From a virus, in IMG/VR virus record IMGVR_UViG_3300033148_008057, positions 1 through 45,287 of that record: a stretch of 45,287 bases of DNA; one strand, written 5' to 3'. This document shows positions 1 through 8,011 of this stretch, piece after piece; positions within the stretch are counted from its first letter, which is position 1; every line of letters starts with the position of its first letter. Both the position numbers and the translations under genes were made by a program. The notes beneath the pieces were generated by a model, which saw nothing but the letters and a program-made list of their open reading frames with translations, was not told the DNA's origin and did not search any database.

Positions 1-53
1 AAGCATCTGTATTTGTATCTTTTAAATCACCATCAACATAAATTCTTAATCTT
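1..53. repeat. Left copy of 53-bp terminal direct repeat (circular overlap)
   Basis: These 53 bases are identical to 45235-45287. A giant reading frame stays open and in phase when the two copies are merged, so the repeat is best read as assembly overlap of a circular molecule of 45,234 bp. A genuine short terminal redundancy cannot be excluded. Confidence 0.93.
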
Positions 54-3000
54 TGATTGCTCTGGCTTAAAGTTGCAACAACAAAATACCAAGTTCCTGT
101 TGAAGGTGTTGTTGACCAAGTTACTGATTGTATTCCTCCACCATCTGTATTGGCTGCTGCTGAAAATGAAGTATCATCCATTTTCACTCTAAAAGGAAAA
201 CCATTTGCTACAATATCCATTGAGGTAGCATCTACACTTTCAGCTTTCACCCAAGCACCCCACGTTACTTCATTAAGTCCAATTGTTGAAGCTGTCCTAT
301 AAGCATATTCTGAACTACTATCTTCAAAATCAAGAGCAGAACCATGTTTGCCGTCGGATGTCCAAGTAGGTGTGTTTACGGTTGTTAAATCATAAGAGTT
401 TCCACCTTCATCATCTAAGTTAGTTCCAGTTCCTTCTTCCAGATGCCATATTCCTTTTATTTTCCCAGTCGTTAAAGTTCCAGTCTCGCCATTAGCACAG
501 GTTGTTCCTTGATTAAATTTACAAAGCAATATATCATCTGATGTATCATCTCTTCCCCATAAGCTTCCATTAATTGTTGCATTTCCTGAAACTTCTATAT
601 TCTGAAAAAAACCAGTAAGCCATTTAAAAGTATCTGAACCTAGATTAAAAAAAGAATCAATCCTTGGCAAAATATTTCCAGATAAAATTGAAGTTAAATT
701 TACATTTGTGTCATTGGCAATTCCTGTAATATTATTAATATAAGTAATCTGTCCAGCAGTACCAGAAACATTTGTGTATTCAATTAAGATAAATGAAGAT
801 TTATCTAAAACATTTATTGGGATACCCCCTTTTTTGTGAGCTGTTACTCTGATTATATCTCCTTCACTTAAAGTTTCAAAAGTTTCAAAACTTGTATCTG
901 CACCAGAAGTTATATAATCTTCAGAAAGCAATTCTCTTGATCTAGAACCTTCTATATCATTGAATCCTAATCCAGTATCTTTTTGTAAATTAATTTCAAT
1001 AGCATCTCCTTTTCCAGAACCAGTTCCAGTAATATAAAAACTAACTCCAGAAGAGATTTTGTATTTCCCACCAACATTGATAGTAACTTGTCCATTATTA
1101 GTAACTGCACTATGTGTATAAAATGGAGAGGTTGTTTTTTCAGAAGCAAACGGAACTTCCTGCCTTGCAGTTGTTATTGTTAATTCAACATTATTATATG
1201 CTTCAAATACTTCATGGGTATAATTAACTAAATTTCCGTCACTACTTTCCACCCCACGAGCATCTATTGTTTTATTAATCCAAGTTTCATTGATTTGTAT
1301 TATTGGATCTAAATCTGTACCTGTTATAATAATACTTGAATCACCCCTAGTTATAGTTGAAATAATTGTTTTTGCGATAGTTAATGCTCCAGCAACAATC
1401 GAGAAATCAGTGGTATTTGTACTTAAAGTTAGTTTACTAGTATCAAAATCTAAACCAGTATTTGCTTTTAAATCAACTGCTATTGTCCCATCTATATTTA
1501 TTCCATCTCCTCCTTCATAGGTTGTTGGTTTTGAAAGTAGTGACCAATTTAAATCAGTTGTGTTTAAAATAATTTGTCCTGGAGTGTGCATAATCCACAA
1601 AGTATTATTAAAACTATTTCCTAAAATAATTGCAGTATATGCTCCTGCAACAATTTCTGTTTCATTACTATCAAAATCTTCTGCTCTTGTCCAGTTATTA
1701 TTTGTTACAACATATATTCCATTCCATCTTGGTTCTGTCTGATTTTTTACTAAAACTCTATCTCCAACAATAACTGTGACTCCATCAATATCTTGTGTCT
1801 GGTTTAAAGTGATATTAAAAACAGTAGCAACTTGACATGATTCTCTAACTGAAGCTCCAGTTACTAATGGATCAACATAGCCTTTAGTTACAAATTCTTC
1901 ATTTATAGATGGAGTCAAGCTCCCACTTTTTTGAGGAAATTCACTAAATGTTTTTACTCCGTCAATTGTTTCATCAGTTGAAGTGTGAACAACTGTGTTA
2001 TTTAAATCTGTTATGTTTTGGCTTATTGCATTATTTATATTTATATTAAGTATTGAATAATTTTGTTCTGCTGAAGAAGTCAATGAAGAAAAGTTACCAT
2101 TTATTGCATCCCTAATAATTGTATTTAACCAATAATTTGTCAAGCTTGTTGTAGAGTCTTGAACCCATTTCCAGTATGTAGAACCAAGTGCTGTAAGTGC
2201 TGTTGTATTTACCACTCCATTAATTCCAGTAATAGTTAATCTATCAAAAGTTACATTTTGGGTGGTATTTAAATCTTGGTCAAAAGGGTTTCCTCCTGCT
2301 GCACCAGCAGGCCATGCAGTTCTACAATCATCTTTAATACAAATTTCTAGCGAATTGAGTTGTGATATATTATGTATATCCCCATTATCCATCCAAATAT
2401 CCCCTCCTTGTAAATAAAAATCAGTTACATTTAATTCTTCAAAGACGACATTTGCAGAACTATTAAGTGAATTATTTAAGTTATTTAAAGAACTATTTAA
2501 CGCAGTTAAAAAATCTTCATAACTTATATTAAATGTTGCAGTCCATCTGGCATCCCATTCATCGAATGTCAATTGGGAATAGTTAAGACTAACATTGGTT
2601 TTATAATCATCATATGTTTTGTTAAATGTGGAAGTCCACGAAGCATTATTTTCAGATATGTTTCCTGCAATTGAATTGTTTAAGTTAATATTTATTTCTG
2701 TATAATTAGATTTTGCTTGGCTAGTTAAAGAAGAAGTATTTCCAAAAATAGCAGAATTAACTGTTACACTCAACCAAAAGAAAACATCTAAATTTCTCCA
2801 GTCTAGAATTGTTGTTCCATTTAGTTCAATGCTATTGGTTACATTAACATTAACTTGGGTAATATTTTGTATAGATGTATTTCCAATTACAGTTAAATTT
2901 CCTTTAATTAAAGTATTCCCACTTATTGTTAAATTACCAAAAGTAATTGAATCTGTTGTATTTAGATTTTGATCTATTATACCTTGTTTACCACTCTGTA

Positions 3001-4807
3001 GTCTGGAGAGATTTTCGTCTGTTAAAGTTTTGTTTGCTTCTATTGTTCCAACTATTAATGAATAGTTACCTTCATCTGCACCAAAAGTATCTGATTCTAT
3101 TTCACTTCTATTTTGTAATATAGAAGTATTAATCCATGCCTCGCTTTCTGTGCGATTTTCAACAATTGAATTATGTAAATCTGAATAGTTAGCTTCTGCT
3201 GATGAGGTTAATAAAGAAAAGTTCCCATTAATCATACTCACAATTTCTGTGCTTAAATAATAAAGCACCGAATTATTCCATAATCCATAAAAAGTATTTG
3301 CAGTTATATTCCAAACTCCAGCATTCCAATTTCCAGTTAAACTTCTTGTGCCATCTGTTGTTAAAAAAATAGATAAGTCTGGAGAAGCTCCAGCTCCACC
3401 ACCATTAGACCTAATATCAACCCATGCTCCATCACTCCATTCATCACTATCTCTTTTTGCACAAAAAATATGATGGATAACAGCAACTCCATCTTCTTGT
3501 GAAGGAATAATTTGAGATTGTGGATTACTTTCTAGATCAACGCAGTCCCCTAAATTAAGATATGTTTCAGTATCTAATGGAGCTAATTGATGTATTTTTG
3601 TATTAGCCCCCCATCCAATAGAATAAACAATATATCTTCTAACTTTATTATCTGAACAGTCTATTAAATCTGTTCCATCATCACACGATGTTAAATTAAG
3701 AGCAGTATTATTTGAATGAGTCCAATCACCTCCAATGTGATGAACTAAATGAATTCCCTGATAAGTGCTTGTTCTTTTTTGTGATGTAACAATTGTTTTA
3801 ATATAATCATAGTGGCCTAATGTCTGATTTATTTCTGGAAATGTATTTTCTTCTACATCTATACCATCACAGACAGCTAAATGTCCGCCTCCTCCACAAT
3901 TTACATTACTCCATGTTGATTTTTTTGAGTCTAATCCTAAAACAGAACCACCTTTTATTAATTCAATTATTCCTTCGGCTGTAAATACATCAAATATCCT
4001 CACAAAATTAGGTGGATTTAGGTCTTGTTCAAAATAAGTTGTCCATGTGACATTTGCAATATCACAAGTTGAGTTAACATAATAAACTTGATGAGATTCA
4101 TCTGGAACTGTTATAGTATCTTCGGTGATAGTACAATGAATTGATTCTCCATAATTCCATATTCTTATTTCCATATCTGGGTACTTAACATCCAACCCCC
4201 CCTCATTTGAAGCGTTAATACATCCACAGTGAATTTTATTTTTAGAAGCATTAATTATCCCACTTCCAATACTTCCATCAATAGGTTGTCCTTCAAAATA
4301 ACCTCTTGTTGTGATATTTTCTCCAGTTATATTCCCTGAAACATTTAAAGCACCATTAATTGTTTGTGTTCCATTAAAAGATTGTGATTGGTTTGTGAAT
4401 GCGACATTAGTTAAGTTCATGGAACTACTAGAACCTATTGGTGCATAAAGTTCATCTCCTAATGTTTGATTCCATGTTTCATTATCATATAAGTTAGTTG
4501 TGCCTTCAGTTAAATCATCTGTTGTCATTTCTGACCAGTTCTTATCCCAAGAATCTTGATAATCAGAAAAAGAAAAGTCTCCAGTACCTCCAATAACAGA
4601 AGCTATCTTGGCAGTCCATTGTTGTAAGGTAGAGTTCCAAGTTAGAACGTCATTATCACTAGCTCCAAGAACACTAGTGCTATTTACATCATCTAATTCA
4701 GAGAGATTTCCAACGCCAACTTCAAAGGTTGTTCCCCCACTCCAAGAGATTGCAGAAACACTAGAAATTAAAAACACAATTATTAATAAATATATTACCC
4801 TTCCCAT
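1..4807 (-). CDS. Giant secreted tail-fibre-like adhesin, N-terminal 1602 codons (continues across the circular junction)
   Basis: The frame starts at ATG 4807, stays open to the left edge and continues in phase at 44465-45287, giving about 1858 residues. Residues 1-22 form a Sec signal peptide (MGRVIYLLIIVFLISSVSA). Next come modules typical of bacteriophage tail fibres: an early segment of the VLGASDNDVLTWNSTLQQW type, and near residues 970-1040 FVTKGYVDP followed by VGDRVLVKNQTEPRWNGIYV. In between are many Asn-rich segments with a high density of N-x-S/T sequons. The first LamG (concanavalin-like) domain begins near residue 1450 (GIWHLEEGTGTN). The likely role is host attachment or a virion surface fibre. 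It is transcribed from a consensus late promoter 20 bp upstream, with no Shine-Dalgarno site, so it is probably leaderless. The family reading rests on motifs, not on a search. Confidence 0.85.
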   Translation of the reverse strand, partial: MGRVIYLLIIVFLISSVSAISWSGGTTFEVGVGNLSELDDVNSTSVLGASDNDVLTWNSTLQQWTAKIASVIGGTGDFSFSDYQDSWDKNWSEMTTDDLTEGTTNLYDNETWNQTLGDELYAPIGSSSSMNLTNVAFTNQSQSFNGTQTINGALNVSGNITGENITTRGYFEGQPIDGSIGSGIINASKNKIHCGCINASNEGGLDVKYPDMEIRIWNYGESIHCTITEDTITVPDESHQVYYVNSTCDIANVTWTTYFEQDLNPPNFVRIFDVFTAEGIIELIKGGSVLGLDSKKSTWSNVNCGGGGHLAVCDGIDVEENTFPEINQTLGHYDYIKTIVTSQKRTSTYQGIHLVHHIGGDWTHSNNTALNLTSCDDGTDLIDCSDNKVRRYIVYSIGWGANTKIHQLAPLDTETYLNLGDCVDLESNPQSQIIPSQEDGVAVIHHIFCAKRDSDEWSDGAWVDIRSNGGGAGASPDLSIFLTTDGTRSLTGNWNAGVWNITANTFYGLWNNSVLYYLSTEIVSMINGNFSLLTSSAEANYSDLHNSIVENRTESEAWINTSILQNRSEIESDTFGADEGNYSLIVGTIEANKTLTDENLSRLQSGKQGIIDQNLNTTDSITFGNLTISGNTLIKGNLTVIGNTSIQNITQVNVNVTNSIELNGTTILDWRNLDVFFWLSVTVNSAIFGNTSSLTSQAKSNYTEININLNNSIAGNISENNASWTSTFNKTYDDYKTNVSLNYSQLTFDEWDARWTATFNISYEDFLTALNSSLNNLNNSLNSSANVVFEELNVTDFYLQGGDIWMDNGDIHNISQLNSLEICIKDDCRTAWPAGAAGGNPFDQDLNTTQNVTFDRLTITGINGVVNTTALTALGSTYWKWVQDSTTSLTNYWLNTIIRDAINGNFSSLTSSAEQNYSILNININNAISQNITDLNNTVVHTSTDETIDGVKTFSEFPQKSGSLTPSINEEFVTKGYVDPLVTGASVRESCQVATVFNITLNQTQDIDGVTVIVGDRVLVKNQTEPRWNGIYVVTNNNWTRAEDFDSNETEIVAGAYTAIILGNSFNNTLWIMHTPGQIILNTTDLNWSLLSKPTTYEGGDGINIDGTIAVDLKANTGLDFDTSKLTLSTNTTDFSIVAGALTIAKTIISTITRGDSSIIITGTDLDPIIQINETWINKTIDARGVESSDGNLVNYTHEVFEAYNNVELTITTARQEVPFASEKTTSPFYTHSAVTNNGQVTINVGGKYKISSGVSFYITGTGSGKGDAIEINLQKDTGLGFNDIEGSRSRELLSEDYITSGADTSFETFETLSEGDIIRVTAHKKGGIPINVLDKSSFILIEYTNVSGTAGQITYINNITGIANDTNVNLTSILSGNILPRIDSFFNLGSDTFKWLTGFFQNIEVSGNATINGSLWGRDDTSDDILLCKFNQGTTCANGETGTLTTGKIKGIWHLEEGTGTNLDDEGGNSYDLTTVNTPTWTSDGKHGSALDFEDSSSEYAYRTASTIGLNEVTWGAWVKAESVDATSMDIVANGFPFRVKMDDTSFSAAANTDGGGIQSVTWSTTPSTGTWYFVVATLSQSNQRLRIYVDGDLKDTNTDA

Positions 4808-4826
4808 GGTAAAAGTGTAGAAAACT

Positions 4827-4844
4827 TAAATTAAATACATTACC
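4827..4844 (-). promoter_or_regulatory. Late promoter of the giant fibre gene
   Basis: TAAATTAAATACATTACC differs from the late 18-mer at one base and lies 20 bp from ATG 4807. Confidence 0.75.
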
Positions 4845-4850
4845 ATTAAG

Positions 4851-5312
4851 TTAGAAGTCAAGAGGTTCAAAAAGTCTTGGAGCTTTTGGTTCTTTTTTCT
4901 TTGTTTTCTTTGTTATGCTTCTTATTTTAATTTTTTTAAATAACTTTTTTTTACCTTTACTTTTTACAGGAACAAGTTTGGTAAGAGATTTAGTTGGAGT
5001 TTTGGCTTTTGTTTTCTTCTCTCTTGCTTTAGCAATTGCCTCGTCTCTTAGCTGTTGTTCTCTAATTAATCTAGCTTGTTTTTGTATTACTGGTGCTGCC
5101 TTCTGACCAGCTTTTAAAAGTCCTTTCCCAAATTTCTTAGATAATCTTTTTGCTTTTGCTCCAACTCCAATAATTTTTCTATTTCTTAATGCGAAGAGTT
5201 CTCTACTAAGTCTTTGCCTTTCTGCAATAGATTCTATAATTTTAGTTTCTTTAGCAAGTCTCTTTTTTTGCAATGCTATTTCTTTCCTTATTTGAGCAAT
5301 TGTTTTTGCCAT
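4851..5312 (-). CDS. Very basic coiled-coil protein, 153 aa
   Basis: AKTIAQIRKEIALQKKRLAK and LIREQQLRDEAIAKAREKKT are helical and charged; the C-terminus is Lys-rich (KSKGKKKLFKKIKIRSITKK). Composition like the 152-aa protein at 18888. Probably associates with viral DNA or the inner membrane face. Start follows TAA-A-ATG. Confidence 0.65.
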   Translation of the reverse strand: MAKTIAQIRKEIALQKKRLAKETKIIESIAERQRLSRELFALRNRKIIGVGAKAKRLSKKFGKGLLKAGQKAAPVIQKQARLIREQQLRDEAIAKAREKKTKAKTPTKSLTKLVPVKSKGKKKLFKKIKIRSITKKTKKKEPKAPRLFEPLDF

Positions 5313-5313
5313 T

Positions 5314-5451
5314 TTATTTCTTTTTACTTCTAGTTACAGATATTCCATATCCACCTTGTTTCTTAAAAACAGTTGAGTTAAAGCCCATTTTTCTAAATCT
5401 AGATGCCATCTTCTTAGCATTTGTTTTTGTATTGCTGTTATGAATTGCGAT
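5314..5451 (-). CDS. Small alpha/beta protein, 45 aa, apparent ATC start
   Basis: The open frame IAIHNSNTKTNAKKMASRFR, KMGFNSTVFKKQGGYGISVT, RSKKK looks like a real domain: helix with AKKMASRFRKMG, then strands. Its only canonical starts (internal ATG codons at 5409 and 5388) would remove the first strand. GGAGG lies 11 nt before ATC 5451. Either ATC initiates or the short form is used. Confidence 0.5.
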   Translation of the reverse strand: MAIHNSNTKTNAKKMASRFRKMGFNSTVFKKQGGYGISVTRSKKK

Positions 5452-5469
5452 TTTATTTCTTTCCTCCTT

Positions 5470-5523
5470 TCAATTCTCTATTTTGTCTATAAATAGGTCT
5501 TTGTTTTTTTTCTTTCTTGCGAT
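5470..5523 (-). CDS. Possible 17-codon peptide with ATC start
   Basis: AAGGAG lies 8 nt before ATC GCA AGA AAG; the frame encodes IARKKKNKDLFIDKIEN and a TGA stop. The ATC directly follows the previous stop (TAA-A-ATC). It shares AAAATCGCAA with the next gene's start. Very small, uncertain. Confidence 0.25.
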   Translation of the reverse strand: MARKKKNKDLFIDKIEN

Positions 5524-5524
5524 T

Positions 5525-5671
5525 TTAAATTCTCCTTTTAACCTTTTTAATACCTTTGAAAGGTTTTGTTGGGTTTCTTTGTTTAACATCTAGGAATTTA
5601 ACTCCTTTTTTTGTAAACTTAAATTTCACCCATGCTTTTGTTTTTTTATTAAATGTTTGAAGTATTGGCAT
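5525..5671 (-). CDS. Basic microprotein, 48 aa
   Basis: MPILQTFNKKTKAWVKFKFT then KKGVKFLDVKQRNPTKPFKG, a beta-rich, very basic small protein, ending KKVKRRI. Strong AAAGGAGG site. May coat DNA or be a minor virion protein. Confidence 0.6.
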   Translation of the reverse strand: MPILQTFNKKTKAWVKFKFTKKGVKFLDVKQRNPTKPFKGIKKVKRRI

Positions 5672-5799
5672 TATTTCTCACCTCCTTTTATTAATTTTTT
5701 ATATTGTTTATTAAGTTTACGTATCTCTTCTATTGTCATATTCTCGAATGCCTTTAGAGGTATCCCTTTTGGTACTTTGAATTTTCTTTTTTTTACCAT
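5671..5799 (-). CDS. Basic microprotein, 42 aa
   Basis: MVKKRKFKVPKGIPLKAFEN then MTIEEIRKLNKQYKKLIKGG. AAAGGAATATAAAG precedes the ATG. TAATG overlap with the next gene, whose AAAGGAGG site lies in its last codons. Possibly DNA-binding. Confidence 0.6.
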   Translation of the reverse strand: MVKKRKFKVPKGIPLKAFENMTIEEIRKLNKQYKKLIKGGEK

Positions 5800-5820
5800 C
5801 TTTATATTCCTTTACTTACT

Positions 5821-5838
5821 ATAAAAAAATAAAAAAAT
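5821..5838 (-). terminator. Poly-T terminator after the coat-like genes
   Basis: Minus strand TTTTTTTATTTTTTT just after the stop at 5849; oligo-T tracts are the standard archaeal termination signal. Confidence 0.6.
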
Positions 5839-5848
5839 GGTAGAAGGA

Positions 5849-6373
5849 TTAAACTTCTTTCCTTCCACCGAATGCAAATGCGGTAACTAAAATCCCTATA
5901 ACTAATCCTAGGAAGATTATTGTTCCTACAAGTCCTACTAGTGATGTATAGTTATCAAATTCTGATGTAAATTCATCACTTGCCGTACAAGCTTCTGAAC
6001 CCCAAGTTGATGTAGTTTCTACATGCCAATTAGAGTTAGGAAATTCACTTGTTAGGTTAGTAAACACTCCAGCAGTAGTTAAAGTATAATTTGCTGAATT
6101 AATTACATCTCTAGAATCATTTACTACGTCTGTACTAATAACAAAATCACTAGAACCACATAAACTAGTATTATCTAATAATACACTATCTCCTCCCGCA
6201 GTAAATTCTGCTTGAGTTATTGTATCATTTCCAGTAGTAGTAGCAGATGCAGCAAAACTATCACCAAGATTTACAAATATAACTATTGCAATAATCACTA
6301 AAACAGCTACAAGAACTAGTGTTAATACTGCTCCAAATGCTTGATTTAGTTGTATTCCTTTCTTTCTTTCCAT
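5849..6373 (-). CDS. Probable major coat protein 1, double membrane span, 174 aa
   Basis: ATG 6373 is preferred because AAGGAGG lies 9 nt before it; an ATG at 6409 is less supported. ERKKGIQLNQAFGAVLTLVL repeats the paralog's start. The loop between spans is expanded to about 95 residues with three Cys and N-x-S/T sites (NTSLCGSSDFVISTDVVNDS). The second span, SLVGLVGTIIFLGLVIGILV, then GGRKEV ends it. The outer loop could be a decorated surface of the virion. Confidence 0.75.
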   Translation of the reverse strand: MERKKGIQLNQAFGAVLTLVLVAVLVIIAIVIFVNLGDSFAASATTTGNDTITQAEFTAGGDSVLLDNTSLCGSSDFVISTDVVNDSRDVINSANYTLTTAGVFTNLTSEFPNSNWHVETTSTWGSEACTASDEFTSEFDNYTSLVGLVGTIIFLGLVIGILVTAFAFGGRKEV

Positions 6374-6438
6374 AATTTTTAACCTCCTTACACCTATATT
6401 TTTATTCAAATATAATAAAAAATAATAAAATACCTAAT

Positions 6439-6464
6439 GCCCCTTTGAGTTAGAAAGGAGGGGC
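6439..6464 (-). terminator. Hairpin between the two coat-like genes
   Basis: GCCCCT (6439-6444) pairs with AGGGGC (6459-6464), followed on the minus strand by a T-rich tract. It could be a partial terminator setting the ratio of the two proteins, or protect the mRNA end. Confidence 0.55.
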
Positions 6465-6487
6465 TACCCTTCCAAGTTAGAGTTTAA

Positions 6488-6772
6488 TTAAACTCTTCGA
6501 CCTCCGAATGCAAAAGATGCTACAAGAACACCTATTACTAAGCCTAAGAATATAATTGTACCTACTAAACCAATCAATGATGTATATCCACTAAATTCGT
6601 CAACCATATCATCAGATGCATTTGCCTCCGCACTATCTGTGTCGAAACTAGCACTTAATGTTACAAATAAGAAGATAGCAATAATCACTAAAACAGCTAC
6701 AAGAACTAGTGTTAATACTGCTCCAAAAGCTTGGTTTAATTGTATTCCTTTCTTAGCTAAAACAGATCTCAT
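6488..6772 (-). CDS. Probable major coat protein 2, double membrane span, 94 aa
   Basis: AKKGIQLNQAFGAVLTLVLV starts with a KKG processing motif and the first span (about 13-38). A short polar Asp/Ser-rich loop follows (FDTDSAEANASDDMVDEFSG), then a second span (SLIGLVGTIIFLGLVIGVLV) and a tiny basic end GGRRV. Two helices joined by a short loop are the plan of spindle-shaped virus coat proteins (SSV VP1/VP3). Near-identical ends are shared with the 174-aa protein downstream. A pilin-like role is the alternative. Confidence 0.75.
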   Translation of the reverse strand: MRSVLAKKGIQLNQAFGAVLTLVLVAVLVIIAIFLFVTLSASFDTDSAEANASDDMVDEFSGYTSLIGLVGTIIFLGLVIGVLVASFAFGGRRV

Positions 6773-6896
6773 TTTCTTAACCCCCTTTCAATCATATCTG
6801 CAAAATGGACAATCTCCATAGAATATATTAAAAAAGATTAATATACATACATTAGTAATTATGTTGTTAACATTAGCTAACAAGTGTTAACAAGTA
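6773..6896 (-). promoter_or_regulatory. Hairpin and strong promoter region before the coat-like gene
   Basis: TTGTTAACA (6864-6872) and TGTTAACAA (6885-6893) form a perfect 9-bp stem just after the stop of the RHH gene. Downstream on the minus strand come ACTAATGTATGTATATTAA, a relaxed late-promoter match, and TTTTTTAATATATTC, then a leader with AAAGGGGG ahead of ATG 6772, a strong ribosome site suited to an abundant protein. Confidence 0.6.
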
Positions 6897-7073
6897 TTAT
6901 TTAAATAATATTTCTTTTCCTGCCCTTTTAGCAAGAAGGTTAGAAGCTTCAGTAAAGTTTATATTTATATCATATTCTTCTTTGTATCTTTTTATTATAA
7001 ATTTTATATAATCTATTAAATTATTAGATACTCTTACAAGACTTGTTTTAGATTTTTTCTTTTCTTTTTCCAT
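6897..7073 (-). CDS. Small RHH-like protein, 58 aa
   Basis: KTSLVRVSNNLIDYIKFIIK then NINFTEASNLLAKRAGKEIL has the strand-helix-helix pattern with a conserved TEAS turn. It begins one base after the preceding stop and is followed by a perfect hairpin. Possible regulator of coat protein genes. Confidence 0.6.
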   Translation of the reverse strand: MEKEKKKSKTSLVRVSNNLIDYIKFIIKRYKEEYDININFTEASNLLAKRAGKEILFK

Positions 7074-7074
7074 G

Positions 7075-7404
7075 TTAACTCAACTTCGCAGATGCTAATT
7101 TAATCCAGAAAGCTCCTAGTGAAACTGCAATTACTAGTAAATAGATCCATTTTTGTTCAATGAGTGCTAGAAGTCCTAGCATGATAGAAAGGATAGTTGC
7201 TGTGAAACTTGCATAAACCCAAGCCCTTGAGGCTGGTCGTCCTTCTGCTAATACTCCAATGAATTGGACAACCCATATGGCTAATATCATCAAAGGAAAG
7301 AATAACCCTCCAGTTAAATCGTTTGATACAAACTGGAAAATACTAAGGAGATCTCGTGTTTGTTCGGGAGTTGGTATGGGATAGTATGAACTATTAAAAA
7401 CCAT
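7075..7404 (-). CDS. Three-span membrane protein, 109 aa
   Basis: Spans near 34-52 (GGLFFPLMILAIWVVQFIGV), 63-82 (AWVYASFTATILSIMLGLLA) and 87-104 (WIYLLVIAVSLGAFWIKLA). The N-terminus is polar (YYPIPTPEQTRDLLSIFQ). End of the late operon; function unknown. Confidence 0.65.
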   Translation of the reverse strand: MVFNSSYYPIPTPEQTRDLLSIFQFVSNDLTGGLFFPLMILAIWVVQFIGVLAEGRPASRAWVYASFTATILSIMLGLLALIEQKWIYLLVIAVSLGAFWIKLASAKLS

Positions 7405-7574
7405 TAGACATTTATCTCCTCTAATTTATTTTTGAAATCATCCACACTCATTTTCTTTATTTCATTTTCCCATATTCTAATGACATTATATCCTTTTTCT
7501 AATAATTCTTTTGTTCTTAAATCATCTCTTTCTCTTTGTTCTTTTTGACGTTTATTTAATTTATATACCATCAT
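7404..7574 (-). CDS. Truncated Vsr/DUF559-like nuclease remnant, 56 aa
   Basis: RQKEQRERDDLRTKELLEKG then YNVIRIWENEIKKMSVDDFK matches only the C-terminal half of Vsr/homing-type endonucleases (the LxxxGYxVxRxWE block). The upstream catalytic Asp and ExK strands are missing, so it is probably inactive or split. Overlapped at both ends (ATGATG, TAATGG), so its translation is still coupled. Confidence 0.6.
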   Translation of the reverse strand: MMVYKLNKRQKEQRERDDLRTKELLEKGYNVIRIWENEIKKMSVDDFKNKLEEINV

Positions 7575-8011
7575 AATCGTCCTCTGCTGATGGAACTAAT
7601 CCAGATAAATGTTATTATTGTAGCTAATATGGAAAGACCTATTATAAATACTATCCTTGTTACAGTAGGATCAAATCCAAAGTCTTCTGCAAAGCTTCCT
7701 GTCATATCTCCAAATAAATTTAGTGTTGAAAATACCATTTGTATAACTGTAAAGGTTGACTGGAATGCTACATCAAATGTACCAACGAAACTTAAACCTT
7801 CTCCTGCAGCAGCAGCAGATCTAGCAGTTTCTATCTTCTCTGTTTGTTCTGTAAGTTTATCATATTTACCTGCAAATTCTTCATTAGTTAATAAAGTGCT
7901 ATCATATTCATCCTGGATTCCAGCAATAGCTAACACAAATAAAGCAATCAAACCACTAAAGAGTATTCCTGCAATTACAAAGTCTCTTGTTAAAAAAGGT
8001 TTTTTAATCAT
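7571..8011 (-). CDS. Two-span membrane protein, 146 aa
   Basis: ATG 8011 is chosen for its ATGA overlap with the spike gene; 8026 is an alternative. Spans at about 10-29 (FVIAGILFSGLIALFVLAIA) and 122-142 (IVFIIGLSILATIITFIWIS). The loop has a coiled stretch (EFAGKYDKLTEQTEKIETAR) and an Ala/Gly-rich, FTVIQMVFSTLN amphipathic part. Probable virion component next to the spike. Confidence 0.65.
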   Translation of the reverse strand: MIKKPFLTRDFVIAGILFSGLIALFVLAIAGIQDEYDSTLLTNEEFAGKYDKLTEQTEKIETARSAAAAGEGLSFVGTFDVAFQSTFTVIQMVFSTLNLFGDMTGSFAEDFGFDPTVTRIVFIIGLSILATIITFIWISSISRGRL

